Source: Oikopleura dioica
Lineage: Eukaryota > Chordata > Appendicularia > Copelata > Oikopleuridae
NCBI GenBank assembly: GCA_907165135.1
Contig: OU015568.1
Coordinates: forward strand, 10,114,501 to 10,178,500
Reading direction: 5' to 3'
Length of the DNA stretch: 64,000 bases
Below, in pieces: positions 1-14,613 of this stretch. The notes below the pieces were generated by a model. It made no database searches, was not told the origin of the DNA, and worked only from the letters and a program-made list of their open reading frames with translations. Made by a program: the position numbers and the translations under genes. Within the stretch, counting starts at the first letter, position 1; the number at the start of each line of letters is the position of its first letter.

Positions 1-200
1 GAATATTCCTGTTACCATATTTATTAATGCGTGATTACTATACTAAGTCTGAAAATATTAGGTAAAATTGGAAAAAAAAAGAATGAGAATCGGCGGCGGG
101 AAAAATGGCTGCCGGCCAGAATGACCCCGCTCAAGCATTTTAAAAATTAGGAATTAACGACTCTGGTGTGAAATCTTCGCTCTCATTAGAAAGAGAATTC

Positions 201-746
201 CTACCGTATGTTGTAGTGAATTTCTGCTTCGTCGGCAGTTGTGGCGATTTTAGACTGAGAGTAAATCAACTGGCTGGTTTTGGAAATTGTCGGCGCCTGG
301 ATGTAGCTGAACACGTCGAATCCGGTTACGTCTGTTGAATCTGTAGAAAGAGTCACTTCCAAGCGGTCAGAAAAATTGGCGGCGGTGAAGCTGGAAGACG
401 AGAAAGAATCGCTGATTGTTTTGTGATTTCGTGAAAATTCAAAGACCTAGAATTATCTTCAACGTTTCCTCATGCTTTTTTGTACCTCTATGCTCGGAGA
501 TGAGCTTGAATGAACAACCAAAACTCCTTCAATAAATCGAGCGTCCATTTCAATATGTCTGACGTCAAAATCTTCCACAAGTCTGCCGGACAGAAGCGCG
601 AGAACAAGCGGAAGAAGCACGCATATTACAGTTGCTCCAACACGCGCTAGAAATCCCAAATCAGCGAGTAGCGGCCCCGAGTTTTCTGAGTAATAGCACT
701 TTTTCAGATTTCGCCGCCACAGGATCATTCTTTCTGAATAAAACAA
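201..746 (-). CDS. Single-pass membrane protein, possibly TMEM231-like, C-terminus unresolved
   Basis: Two exons join at a short GT-AG intron (about 450-489), giving about 165 residues. Residues about 30-55 form one hydrophobic membrane segment (LARVGATVICVLLPLVLALL); the rest is Ser/Thr-rich and probably lumenal or extracellular. The end of the reading frame (SYIQAPTISKTSQLIY, then EIHYNIR) resembles by eye the lumenal part of TMEM231, a ciliary transition-zone protein, but that family has a second C-terminal membrane helix. Here the frame stops at TAG (201-203). A possible donor overlaps that stop, but the next acceptor I can find adds only a few codons (VVNS) before another stop. So it is either truncated, spliced in a way I cannot resolve, or a different family. 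The family call is weak; coding status is fairly good. Confidence 0.45.
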
Positions 747-831
747 AAAGTGATAACCTTAGTACCTTAGTAGGTATAATTTATACCGTATAAATCATGT
801 ATCCGTTATTATTGAAAGAAGAATAATGTTT

Positions 832-1918
832 TTAATTGAACAGAAACTTGGCAATTTGATTATTTTCCCTCAGTTTATGTCTATCTGCCATATCTCGATT
901 ATAAGCAGTGAAGAGCCCGCCAAGAATGCCCCCCAAATGACCAGCATGAGCAAAAAGACCTCTTCCTGTTTGAATTTGTCTGAATCCGAAAAACAGGGAC
1001 GTAGCGATCATTAACAGGGTCGCTTCTTTCATTGAAAAAGCCGTCGGGATGTTGTACTGACTCCCTGTCGATTCAATCAGTTGATGAGGCAGCTCCAGGA
1101 CGAGATTGAAGGGGAACATTGGCGCGATGACTTTGCGCTCGTTGTTCCACATGAAGTAGGACAAATAGCCCATGATGCCGCAAATTCCTCCAGACGCTCC
1201 TACTGCGTTTATCGTCCTGAAGCAACCGTAGAGAACGCAAAAGAATCCAGACCAAACTGCCCCGATAAGAAAAGGTTCAAGCCAATTATTAGCCTATAAA
1301 TAAATTCCCTATTTGTTTCGCTATCAGATTGTTACCTTGTTAAATCCTTGAATAAATGAATGTCCAACAAACAAATTTACCGCCATATGAAGTAAACTTA
1401 TATGACTGAAACCGGATAGAATCCAAGTTGGCCAGCCAGTAAATGCTCCTCTTAATACCGTAGCTCCAATTATTAATTTGGAGGAACAAATTACCTTGTG
1501 GCATACACTTGAAACCACCTAGACATAAGTGCGGAAGCCCCGTAATGCCAGCCAAGATAGACTCCTAAACACGAGCCGGCGAGGGCGTACCAGGCGATTC
1601 TAGCGTCTCCCAGGGAGATCTTGTTCTCCCTTAGCCATTTAAATCCTTCTGTAAGACCGATAGTTGCGAGAATGAACGGAGCAAAACCATGGAGAAGATA
1701 ATGACCAACAGGAAAAGCTGCGTTTTGGTTATTATTTCTTTGCGTACCTCGGCGAAATCTCACTAATAATTTCGAATATTTTACATGCAAAAACGAAACC
1801 TGCCTGAAACGAGATTCTGCTGAGTCCATTTTTGACTAACACTAGTTCTAGTTCCTTTTTGAAGAAGAGAAAGACAACGCACAGGTCTGGAGCAATACCG
1901 AAGTGATTGAAGAAGCAT
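832..1918 (-). CDS. PARL: PARL, mitochondrial rhomboid protease
   Basis: Intramembrane serine protease of the mitochondrial inner membrane; in other animals it processes PINK1, PGAM5 and related substrates. The start at 1918 gives an Arg/Ser/Leu-rich presequence (MLLQSLRYCSRPVRCLSLLQ) typical of mitochondrial import, and it lies just after a tttttggtttcag acceptor. Two small introns follow; an 11-nt exon (ATTTCGCCGAG) keeps the frame into AFPVGHYLLHG. The rhomboid core shows the substrate-loop HISLLHMAVNLFVG, the catalytic serine in GASGGICG and the catalytic histidine in HAGHLGG, with about six or seven hydrophobic segments. The C-terminus ends KFLFN. The longer in-frame start at 1932 would lack the presequence and is less likely. 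Confidence 0.88.
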
Positions 1919-2740
1919 TGCTCTGAAACCAAAAACTTGTTTTATTTCACACGCAAAATTAATTTTAAAATTACGATAATATATATTTCATATTCACTGA
2001 GCAGGACATGTGTTTAATGAAGGAAAGATTGATAAATTTAGACTAAGGAGGATGAAGTTCGATTGATGCTCAAATAATGAATCACCATTTCCGAAATTTT
2101 CCTCAGCGCACTGACATAAAGGATTACTTTCCAGGATAGAAATCAGGAAGAAATTTGGTGTACATGGTAACTTTGATTCTTGGTCTTTAGCTAACAACTG
2201 GCTGTATTTTTTGTCAGGGATTTTGCTTGGTACTCAATTCAATTGAAGAGATATCTTTTTCGTGTATTTTGATTCCAAAATTAGGATCGACAAAGTAAGA
2301 TCGACATGCTTTGACTGTATTTGTTGAACAAAAAAATAGAAACAAAAAAGGATGAATAATAAGTTTTCTACTAAAGGATTTTGCACAGGATTCATCATTA
2401 AAACAAGGAAATAGTAGGAAGTTAATAAGTCATTAGAAAAAGCCTAACCGGACGACCGCACATGGGCACACTTATCTACCACTCCTCACCCAGTCCTCTC
2501 ATGGGGTCATTCGGGGTTGGGAATCTCGGTTTTTAGGAAAAGTTACAACTTAAATTGAGCGAGAAATGGTAATCTTTGAAGCAAGAAGTTGATAAATATA
2601 CTAAATAGAGAAATGAAATTTGACTAATCGAAACAATAAACATCAAAGCATTTAAATGTTCAGAGATGAGAGTAATCAAAGGTATTTCTTGATTTTTAAT
2701 ACGGTAACCGATGATTTAAGCGAGGAGAAGTGCCGACTTT
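1919..2740. other. Intergenic stretch between PARL start and HSP110 stop
   Basis: About 820 bases with no convincing gene. It is AT-rich except for a more GC-rich patch near 2450-2520. A 67-codon minus-strand frame at 1994-2197 has no recognisable family and no obvious splice partners. It probably holds the HSP110 3' UTR and terminator and the upstream control region of PARL; AATAAA-like signals are scattered and not decisive. Confidence 0.5.
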
Positions 2741-5598
<2,858 letters not shown>

Positions 5599-5870
5599 TT
5601 ACTTGAAATTTTTTTTATGAACGAAGATTAGAGTAAATGGCATATATTCGCCCGGATTATATGCAATGTGTCAATTGGAATCTCTTAAAAACCCTCTAAA
5701 ATGCAGACTTTGCAATAATTTTTTTAAGAACCTCTCTGTCCAATTTTTTTTTCTGAAAATCTCTCACCCAGCACCAAAAAATCAATAGCTCGAGCAGATC
5801 AGAACGATGAAATTGCTCCAAAATGAGTCAGACAAGAGAGAGAAAAGTAAATCTCACCGCTGATTGGGCG

Positions 5871-5878
5871 TTTATAAA
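5871..5878 (-). promoter_or_regulatory. TATA-like box of HSP110
   Basis: TTTATAAA directly follows the heat-shock element on the minus strand, with an inverted CCAAT (gattgg) at about 5862-5867. It would place a transcription start near 5840, about 260 bases before the HSP110 start codon. Confidence 0.5.
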
Positions 5879-5880
5879 TT

Positions 5881-5896
5881 TTCTGGAAAGTTCCAG
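5881..5896 (-). promoter_or_regulatory. Heat-shock element upstream of HSP110
   Basis: TTCTGGAAAGTTCCAG contains three alternating HSF pentamers (TTC..GAA..TTC) with exact spacing. It lies about 300 bases upstream of the HSP110 start and directly next to a TATA-like box. Binding by HSF is inferred from the motif and the downstream gene. Confidence 0.75.
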
Positions 5897-6163
5897 TAAG
5901 CCCGAGAATATTGAAGATAAATATGGTCCTTTCGTGAGATGATTATTTTCGTAATTTCAAATCGTAAAAGTTTAAATCGACGTTGTTTTTTGAATAATAA
6001 AGTCATGCCCTGGGGAGATCGATACAGTCACTGTGGCATTATTTCAGAAATTTCGAACGGTAACTTTAATTCCATGATTATTACGTAACATCACATGAAT
6101 ATTTTTTATTAATTTTCTTGGCAGTTTTGAAGTGAACAAAAATTCATCTAGAAATCATCAGAT

Positions 6164-9094
6164 TCAGCAGAGCGCCTGCGTAGGAATGGGCATTACAGCA
6201 GTGTACAGTCTGTGTACCGTTTCAAGAACCATTTCCATGAGTTTCTCGTCTTCCTCGCATTCAACCGTGAGTTGTTTCACATTGATCTCTACTTTTTTGT
6301 TGTCTGCGTGCAAAATAATCACATCTAAAAACAGAAAAAGTCAAATCAACAACGATGATCTTTCTCTCTGAAAATCATACCACTATCTTTCGTTTCCTCC
6401 ACTGCTCCGTCTCCATACATCGTTTCTAATAAAATTCTGCACTTCATTTCGAATTTCTCTTGAAGAAACTTTTCTCCCCCTTCTGGATGGATAATTTGAG
6501 GCTAGAAAGAGGTCGGTTTTAGCTTATTTTCTTTTGCTGCCTTTTCTCACCTTGGCAGTGACCTTTGCTTCTGTATCAACTCGAATGACCATGGCTAGGA
6601 CAGAATCAGCGTAAGCATCGGCTGTTGGAGTTGATTTCCACTCAAGAATGACCATGTTATTCGCTTCGTCGAAGACTATTCTGATGCAGCGGAAAACTAT
6701 GAAACCGCATTTCCCATCCCCGCGCTTCACTTTCTTTCGATCTAAAAATCAACTAGTCCTGATCTTGTGCCAGAAAAACAAACCGCATGGATTGCCGAAT
6801 TCTTTCACATCGTAGCTCAACTGTTCCAAGTAAAATTTGAGCAAATCCGCTGGCGCATGGAAGTCGACGGACAATCTTTGCTTCACTTGAGTTGTTTCCA
6901 ATTCAGCGTGCGTTTTTAAATCGTTAGCAGCGACGATTTTGTAGTTGAAATTTTTCTTGACTAGAATTCCTTCGATCTCGTCTTCTTGCTACAATTGATG
7001 TTACTCAGATAAGCTTCGGATAAGCCAAAACCTTTGGCAAGTAATGAGCTAGTGATCCAACGACTTTTGCGTTTTTCTCTCCTCTGAAGTGGAACTTCAC
7101 TTTCTCCGCATTTCTTGGCATGTGAATCGTAATATCCGTTTCTGCATCGTGTTCGTATTCAATATCCAGCTGTCGTTTTAGCCTTCCCATTTCATTTGCT
7201 TCTCCGTGTACCAGCACGATATGTGGCGGTTTTATTTCACGCACGAATTCTATCAGCGTTTTAGCTCAAAACTAAAGCTTAAAAATTTCATACCCGAAAT
7301 TTGCCTGTAATCAGCGTGAGCTGAAAATGACATGTATTCAACTTGCATTTTCAGCGGCAGCTTTTGGCCGGAAAGGGTCGTAATTTCATCAGGTTCAGTT
7401 TTAATTTGATGAGCGAGCGTTCCTAATAGACGAAATTAATAGATTATGCGGTGTTGAGTCGGCCGGATATTACCTTCAACCGCGTAGCCCGCGAGAATAA
7501 CCCCGTTTCTTTTGTTCGTACACCACTTTTCAAACAGTTCGCGACTGAGGCCAGACTGCATCATTCCAGGCGACGCTAGAACTACAGATGGGCCGATATC
7601 ATCATCGAATTGTTCCATTCCTAAACCAGATGAGCTCTTTTTTGGCCATATGAGAAAATACCTTTCAAATTCGAAATATGTCTAAACTGAAAAGGATTCC
7701 TCGTTGTTATTGCTTTTTGAATTTTCGAATTCATCGCGTTTGTGTATGTCTGATATACACTCATGCACTTCTTTGCCAAAGTCGAGGCGTAGTAAATTGG
7801 AATATCGTGCAGCTCCGAGTGCTGTGCCCAGTAGTCGTCCAAAATCAACAACAGCTCTTGAGCTCTTCCGAGGGCGAAGACTGGAATCAGACATCGACCA
7901 CCTCTGTTGATGATGTCGTGAATGACGGAGGTAAATCTATGTTCTCTTTCTTCTCGCTTTTCGTGCAAATGCGTCCCGTATGTACTTTCCATGATCAAAA
8001 TATCAGGCTTTTGTGGCGGCACTTCCGCAGCCATAAGATGTCTGTCTTCTTCCCTCGAAAAATCACCAGTGAATAGAACCTTGACTCCGGCAATTTCAAC
8101 CATAAACTGCGCGGCGCCAAGGACGTGGCCAGCATGGTAAGCGCAGAATTTTATGCCGTTGACATTTTTTTCTGCGTGAAACTTCACTGTTTCGATTCTA
8201 TCAAGAGTTTCTTCAAGATCTTTTTCTGTGAAGAGAAGTTCTTCTACTCCAACATTTGACACTAACAGGTTTCAAATAAGTCGGACATAAATTGGTGGAG
8301 CGATTTTGAAAGTGTTAGAGTCGAGATATTTCGATTCTCTCTTTTGCACCATGTTGGGGAGGGTCTGATGTGTGTTAAATAAGATTTTGGTGTCATTTGA
8401 ATATGTGGAGGTGGTGTAATGACGTCACAAAGTTGATAGTGCCCTTCTATAATGCATTTTCATGACGTCATAACTCCACCACCATAAATGTTATTGACAC
8501 CAATTCTTCTTAAAATATGTAAACTTATATCCGGCTACAGTCTGCAAGTTACAGATCGTAATTATCTTAACCCAATCAAAAGTTACAGACATCGTATGTC
8601 CGACTTATTTGAAGCCTGTTACTTTCAAAGGTTTTATTAAATTTCGATTTTAAAGTAGCCAAAATGATTATTTTCAACCCTTTGCCTTTAATATAATCTG
8701 ACAGAAGCCACCTGTAGATAGCTTTTGTCGCGTAAGTCATGAAAACACGCCCTTTGAACTGCGTTTTTGTCAAAAACCACGGCAAACCACCACAATGGTC
8801 CAAATGAAAATGACTGATTAACAGAATATCGATTTTGTCTGGTTCTGTATAATCCATGAATGGCAGACCGTTCAATCCGTTGATGCCTGGGTGGATGCCC
8901 ATGTCTTTTCATGAGTTCGAAAAATGCTTCTTTGAGAACATATTCAACTCCTTGTTTTATTAGAATGCTGCTAGAACTCTAACTAATAAAATTTTCTTGC
9001 CCTTGAATTCAATCAAATGACAGGAGCGGCCGACTTCTTGCCCAGCTCCCAACATGGTAATAACCAGCTCTTCATCTGGATTATTATCAGCCAT
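6164..9094 (-). CDS. CPSF3: CPSF73, pre-mRNA 3'-end endonuclease
   Basis: Metallo-beta-lactamase/beta-CASP nuclease that cleaves pre-mRNA at the poly(A) site and processes histone mRNA. The start at 9094 gives [21 protein letters not shown]. Visible catalytic motifs are [13 protein letters not shown] (motif 2), [24 protein letters not shown] and MSFSAHADY (beta-CASP motif C). [19 protein letters not shown] and [13 protein letters not shown] are nearly identical to human. The C-terminal CPSF73-100 domain ends [12 protein letters not shown]. Multiple small introns are present; the one after LSDYIK carries a MITE and uses a GC donor (8262-8685). It is the last gene of a long same-strand run; the start codon follows a ttatag acceptor by seven bases. 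Confidence 0.96.
8265..8619. mobile_element. Tc1/mariner-like MITE inside a CPSF3 intron
   Basis: A 355-bp element with 25-bp terminal inverted repeats beginning ACAGGTTTCAAATAAGTC, one mismatch between ends, flanked by TA on both sides (8263-8264 and 8620-8621). The interior is also partly self-complementary (two TGACGTCA-type palindromes near 8425 and 8470) and there is no coding capacity. A TA duplication with ACAGG ends fits Tc1/mariner-type non-autonomous elements. Removing the element and one TA leaves an intron of about 67 nt, normal for this genome. Confidence 0.8.
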
Positions 9095-9295
9095 TTTTTT
9101 CTATAATTATTTCCTTTATTCTCACCAGTTTTACGAATACGATACGGTATTTGAAAATCACATAAATATAGAGAGGAAATTGAGGTTGCTTTTTCGAACT
9201 AAATGGAATGTTGCAAGCTAGAAGGCAGGGAGTGATAAAAAAAGGAAAAATGGTGGAGAAAATAGTGATGGGATGATGATAGAAGTGGTTCATTC

Positions 9296-10659
9296 TTAGA
9301 TGACATCACATTCGTCCAAGTGCTTGAGAAGTAGAGCGTGCTGAGAGACCGGCCATTTCTTCCCACAGTTTTCGCAGCTGAAGAATTACATATTTTTGAA
9401 CATATTCAGATGATTACTTTTCATTTTATCAAATGTAATTATGTTATGAAAAACCCCGCTTATAAGGTCTGCACTGGCCTACTTTTTTATGGACATAATC
9501 TGCTTTCTGCTGCCCCTCAATCAAGAAAAATCAATAGAACTAACCTGATCGCAGTCGTGTCAACAGATCTTCTCGATTTAGTGCTCTTTGGATCAAGCGG
9601 CTTCAGAATCGTATCTGGTCTATAAACTTCCACACCGAGCGATCGACGATCATTGATTTTTGCACGATTTGGCAGGGGTGGGATCGGAGGTGCTCTTTTT
9701 GCCTTGCTTCTGCGTGTTGTCACTTTTGATGTATCTGTCGCGTTTGATGATGTACTTCGTGCTGTGTTTTGACCAGATTGAATGGTGATCTTGTCGAGTT
9801 TGCGAGACATTTTGTCCATTTTTTCTTCGATCGCCGTTGGCTCCGGAGCAGTTTGATTCCTTCAAAAATAATAAGCAAACAGTTCCAGAATTACATTCTT
9901 ACCATTTTGAGGAGCGATCATGTTCAAGAAATCTGTTCAAATTCTGATTCACCGTTTCTAAGTTCGATATTTCAACCTCGAGTTTTTCATTTTTCTGATT
10001 CGCGTTGTATAGCAATTTTTGCTCGAGCTTGAGTTGCTCTTGAGCTTCCTTGAGTCGCGCTAGTAAATCTTCATTGAGTTCTTCTTTTCGTTTGATTTCA
10101 TTTCGAGCATTTGCAAGATGCACGTCCGCTTTTCTTTGTGTTTCTTCTGCTAATTGTTTCTTGAAAAAAATGAGATAAGGAAGGGTGTTGGTCTTTACCT
10201 GATTGTTTTTGAGTGTTTCGATACTTGCTACGGCGTTGCTAAGTTCATTTGTAGTTGAGTGATATTTTGCCGTAAGTTCTTGAACAAATATTTCTCGCTG
10301 ATCATTGTAAGCAACCCAGTCTCTGTTCATGTTTTCGATTTGCACCAGACGCTCAATGAGTTCCTCTTTTGTCAGATTTGCGTGATCATTGAAGCTAGTG
10401 AAATCATTTGTTGGTCCCTTTTCTTTATTGATACTCATGCTAACCTGGTTCTGCTGTCCGCTGGAGCAGTTGGCTCCAGGGTTCGATCTTCATCCGTGAT
10501 GCTCAATTTGCTCTGTCTGGGCGCAGGGGTAGGCACATTCTTGAAATTCTCAGACGCCTTTCGTTTCAGCGAGGCCATTCGCTCCTCATTTGCCAATGCT
10601 CTCATCCTCAGCGCATCCGCCTCTTTCGCGAGTGTCTCTAACATAGCACTATTCGACAT
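9296..10659 (-). CDS. CEP55: CEP55-like midbody coiled-coil protein
   Basis: Scaffold that recruits ESCRT (ALIX/TSG101) to the midbody for abscission in vertebrates. The motif NRDWVAYNDQREIFVQEL matches the human NQQWLVYDQQREVYVKGL segment, followed by long heptad coiled coil (residues about 75-230). The last exon, joined to TTAIS, encodes CENCGKKWPVSQHALLLKHL then DECDVI: a C2HC zinc finger at the very C-terminus, as in human CEP55. Before it is a basic Pro-rich stretch (KRAPPIPPLP). The other frame of the last exon (LRKLWEEM) gives no recognisable ending. Five or so exons. An acceptor (cgtttttag) lies seven bases before the start; POLR2K ends 110 bases upstream. Confidence 0.85.
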
Positions 10660-10769
10660 TTCGGCTCTAAAAACGGAAAAATAGACGACGCATTATTCAC
10701 GGGAGCAGTGATCCGACAGGGAAAATAAGCTCTATCAATCTGAGCAGGCGCAAAAGGGAGTTTTCTTCT

Positions 10770-11013
10770 CTATCGGCCGTCGAAGACGATCAATCGTCGG
10801 GTTCGCTTTTTGTAGAGGATTCGGTAGCCGCATTCTCGGCATCGGACGGGGTCCTGAAAGAAAACCATAGTTCTAGAGATTAGAGAGAGACATTATTACC
10901 TTTGGCTTGACTTCCTGGTTGAAGTGACATTCACCGCAAATGTATTCCATCGTTCGAGGCCCTTCGTCAAGGGTTAACCCGCGGCCGGGGGTGGCCCCAC
11001 CTTGCATCGACAT
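10770..11013 (-). CDS. POLR2K: RPB12/ABC10-alpha, shared RNA polymerase subunit
   Basis: Smallest zinc-binding subunit shared by RNA polymerases I, II and III. Two exons (11013-10900 and 10853-10770) flank a 46-nt GT-AG intron. The protein has [12 protein letters not shown] and [20 protein letters not shown], giving the four zinc cysteines (CxxC..CxxC), and ends VFDGR, like the human tail VFDAR. The N-terminal extension [20 protein letters not shown] is longer than in human. The start directly follows an acceptor (caataag then AATG). It lies between the SH3 gene and CEP55 on the same strand. Confidence 0.95.
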
Positions 11014-11246
11014 TCTTATTGTTAAAAAGTCAGCAAAAATAATTTGGAGATGGTAATCAATCCAATATAAGTTATATTGAACCAGTTGAAAAATATCAGT
11101 AAGAAACAGAAAATATTATTATGAAAGAAAGGGCTTGCAGACAGAAAATAGAGAAGAAGAGGTAAAATGGATTATAATAGGCAAAATTCGGATTTAAAAG
11201 GCACAAAGATAAAGACAGGATTTAGCATGCGAGGGGTTTCTAGTTT

Positions 11247-14200
11247 TTAGCTGTTCTGCATGCATTTGAGCATCTGCTGAGCGACGAGTTTGTCAATTTC
11301 TCCCTTGTTCAAGTGGAACGTCTTCGGTTTCACTCCTTTAGGCTTGTTGAACTCGAGACGGAACTCCTGAAAAATAAAAATCAGCCAATCAGAATCAGAA
11401 TTAACATCATCGCGCTTTGCAATCAAGGAGGAAAATAACTTATTCGTTATTGATTACCTTTTTGAGTCTTTGTGCGGATTCTTCTAGCATCTCGAGCGAA
11501 ATATTTTGAAAGAGTAACTCTAGCTTCGCTTGTTCACCAAATGTCATATTTTCAGCATTCATCGATTTTCGCAAGGCGTTGCGGAATTGTTTCTGGTCCG
11601 CGACGCACGTGAGCTTTTTCAAATCGGAAAGACTCTTGTCTGCCAAGAACTTTCGAGTAGGAAGGGAGAGCCGTTGGAAGTCTTTTTTCGAGGGAGGGCT
11701 GAGAAAATTCGGCAAGATTTCTTTGAAAGCGTGGACGGTGGTTAGCTCTGACGAAAGAAGTGAATCTGGTTTGGAAGTATTTCCGTTTGAAGCGCCACAT
11801 TCGCTAGCGCGAAGTATTGCGGCCAAGACAAGTCTCATAACGATAATGCTGGCGATAATTGAGTTGCAGTCAGCCATGGACAGTGTTTCTTTGTGTGTGT
11901 TGAGTAAGTGACCGATGGAGTAAAATGTCTGAGAGTAGAGAATGGTCGGGTTCGAAAGCTCGATTTCCACGAGCTTTGCTCGACACGCTGCGGATAAGGG
12001 ATAGAGCTGGAAGATTGGATGATTTTGAAGAGCGGCGTCATCAGATGGCGTTGCCGCTTTTTTAGGTGCCACGGCCTCTGGGGGCTAAATTCGTTGTTGA
12101 AACTTTTATTTTCAAATTATTTCTACCTTGTCGTTCAGATCAAGAATCGCGGCCAAAACATCTGATTCTGCTAGATGAGGACGAAGCGCTACTTTTTTGG
12201 CTAGCTCGGTTTGCTGTTTCACAAACTCAATTTTCTCCGCCCTTGACATGGGCTTTGAAGGATCAATTTTCTTCTTTGGAGTTGAGCTCTAAAAATGTAT
12301 TGATCAAATATCAATCAAAATAATATCACTTTTGGCAGCTCTCCTTGGGACTGAATTGACTTCATTGATCTCATCGTTGAATCAGAAACTAGACGCCTTC
12401 TCGGGTCCATCGTTTGAATCGCTTTTTGTCGAGCGAACTCTTCTTTGAGATGACGAGGAATGTAAAGCTTTCCATTTTTACGAATGAATTTTATTCCTGT
12501 GAACTGACTCGGGTCGATCTTGGCCGACTTGTCTACGATTGTTCCAGTCGAACGATTCGATTTCAAAGTGGATCTGTTGACTGTGGAATGAACTGATCGA
12601 TTTGGCACATACTGGGTTGGTCTTCGTGGGATTACTGGCTCGGATCTCCTGACAGGCTTGTCGGGTATCTTGTAGATCGGTTTTTGCGATTTTGGCAGCG
12701 GGGCAATGATTCGCTTCGGTTTGCCTTTTTCTGAGATCCAGCTTGGGAGCTTGTGGACATGGTCATTTTTCTGAAATCCATGGCCCTTCGTTTTAGGATT
12801 CTTGGCGTCCTTCTTATTCCAAGGAAAAGTCATTTCCTCCATCACAGGCTTGCCCCACTTTGCTGGAACTGACCCTTTGTGGCCTTCGATGACCGGTTTC
12901 GCCCAGCGAGGACCGGGTTCTTTGATAATTTTGCGGTTTTCATATTCTGTTATCGCATCGCTTTTGGTAGTAAGTCCTCGTCGGGAGAGCTCAGAATAAT
13001 CGGGCTCTGACCGATAAGTGTTGTTGTTATTGCTGCTGCGTCGATATTGTAAGTCTGGAAGTGGCTCGATCTCGTCAGCATACTCATCGTCGTATTCTTC
13101 CTCGTAATGAGCTTGATTCATTTCGTATTCGTACTGCTCGATCTCGTCCATTGGATATTCTTCTCCTTCGGAATTGTACTCTTCATAATCGTCTGGAACG
13201 TACTGATCGCGAAAATGAAAGGAATTCGTCTCGTCTATTAATAAAATTAAAGAAAAGACAAAATGATGATCATGTTACCTAGGTGAAAATTTTCATCGAC
13301 CTCTTCAAAGTCTTCAAGAATTGAATCATCTTCAGCAAACTCATAATACTGGTTCAATTCTTCCATCTTCATCGCTGGCGTCACTGGCGGCTTACTCGGA
13401 AGTGATGGGCTTGCTACTCGACCCTGATCTCGGAAGTACTCGTCGTCATTGTAAAAATGATCTTGATCACGTCGATCTGGTGATGGAGTCCGCGTCTCGC
13501 GACGTGACGGCATGGATTCTTCAGATCGAGAAATAGAAACAGTTTTTTGAGCTGGCGGAGGGTTCGCTGGCTTTCGTTCCTCGGGGAGGGACGGCTTTCT
13601 TTCTGGGGACAGTGACGGAATCGTCACTAGAGAATGCTATCGAAGCTTACAAAAGATCTTTAAACCTGATGATACGAATCGTTTCTTGTCTTGAGATGAC
13701 TTCTTTTCTGTAGATCTGCCTCGTGTTTCTTCAGTAACGAGAGGTGAAAAGGGTTTCGGAACACGATTTGTTGGATCCTTTGGTTTCGCCTTGTCATCTG
13801 CGACGCTTAGACGATTTGCACCCTTTCGATCTGGGCTTGGATTTCGTAAGATGGACGTGAGAGAGCCCGTCCAAGCGCCCGAGCTTCGTTTGATCTGATT
13901 TTTATCCTGTTCCGGGGGTGCAAAATTAGCTTCACTTATACCCTCCGTATCGTCTTCTGAAAGAGAGAGATCCTCGTCCCCAGATTCTGATTGGCTTGTC
14001 AATGTCAATGTTTCAGAGTCACCTAAAGCCGTATGTTAATGATCCTTTGTACCCCTGTTCCTTGAATCTAAACGACTTCCATGGCTCAAAAAACTGCCAC
14101 GAGTTTTCGCCCCACTTTAGTCGATTCTTAAGTTTCCTATGAGCGCGCGATGGCTTTCGCCGCTTTCCAGCTGCTTTTGGACGGCTCTTCATCATTTCGA

Positions 14201-14530
14201 CATATTTATGAAAGCCACCAGGAGTGTAGTGCACTTTCGAGCTTTTCTTACTTTTGATGCTACCTTCTGTTTCGTCTGATACGCCGCCAGTGTATGGCTT
14301 TGTGAAGTTTGTCGGGAAGCAATTCGTTGGACCGTATTCCTTATTTCTTGTTGATATCAAGGAAGAGAAGGGAATCCTACCTCTCCATTTCTTTTAATTT
14401 TGACTCCAATGGCCCAACCATCCTCAATTTCTTCTTTGAGAAGAATCAAGTCTCCCTTTTTCATGGAAAGCTCATCGACCTGCTGCGGCTCGTAATCATG
14501 AAGGACAATTAACTTCCCCCCGACAGTCAT
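11247..14530 (-). CDS. Large SH3-domain scaffold protein, family not recognised
   Basis: The first exon gives an SH3 domain at residues about 1-65: LIVLHDYEPQQVDELSMKKG, then LLKEEIEDGWAIGVKIKRNG, and after a short intron EYGPTNCFPTNF, matching the ALYDY, DGWW and FPxNYV signatures. The middle is low-complexity and charged (Ser/Pro/Arg segments; acidic Tyr/Glu stretch DEIEQYEYEMNQAHYEEEYD; basic Pro-rich repeats RWAKPVIEG / KWGKPVMEE). The C-terminal part (about 250 residues from PKKAATPSDDAALQ) is helical and ends KCMQNS. I do not recognise the overall architecture. Two-thirds is probably disordered; an actin or membrane adaptor role is only a guess from the SH3. The start follows attcataag by two bases; PEDS1 ends 83 bases upstream. 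Confidence 0.8.
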
Positions 14531-14613
14531 TTCTTATGAATTATATAAATAATATGTGCTGAAACGCTTTTTTATTTGAGGAATAATTTAACATGTGTAA
14601 TGCAGGAAGTTGA

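Noticed and set aside
1994-2197. 67-codon minus-strand frame upstream of PARL
   Set aside because: No recognisable motif, no splice partners and no acceptor near the start.
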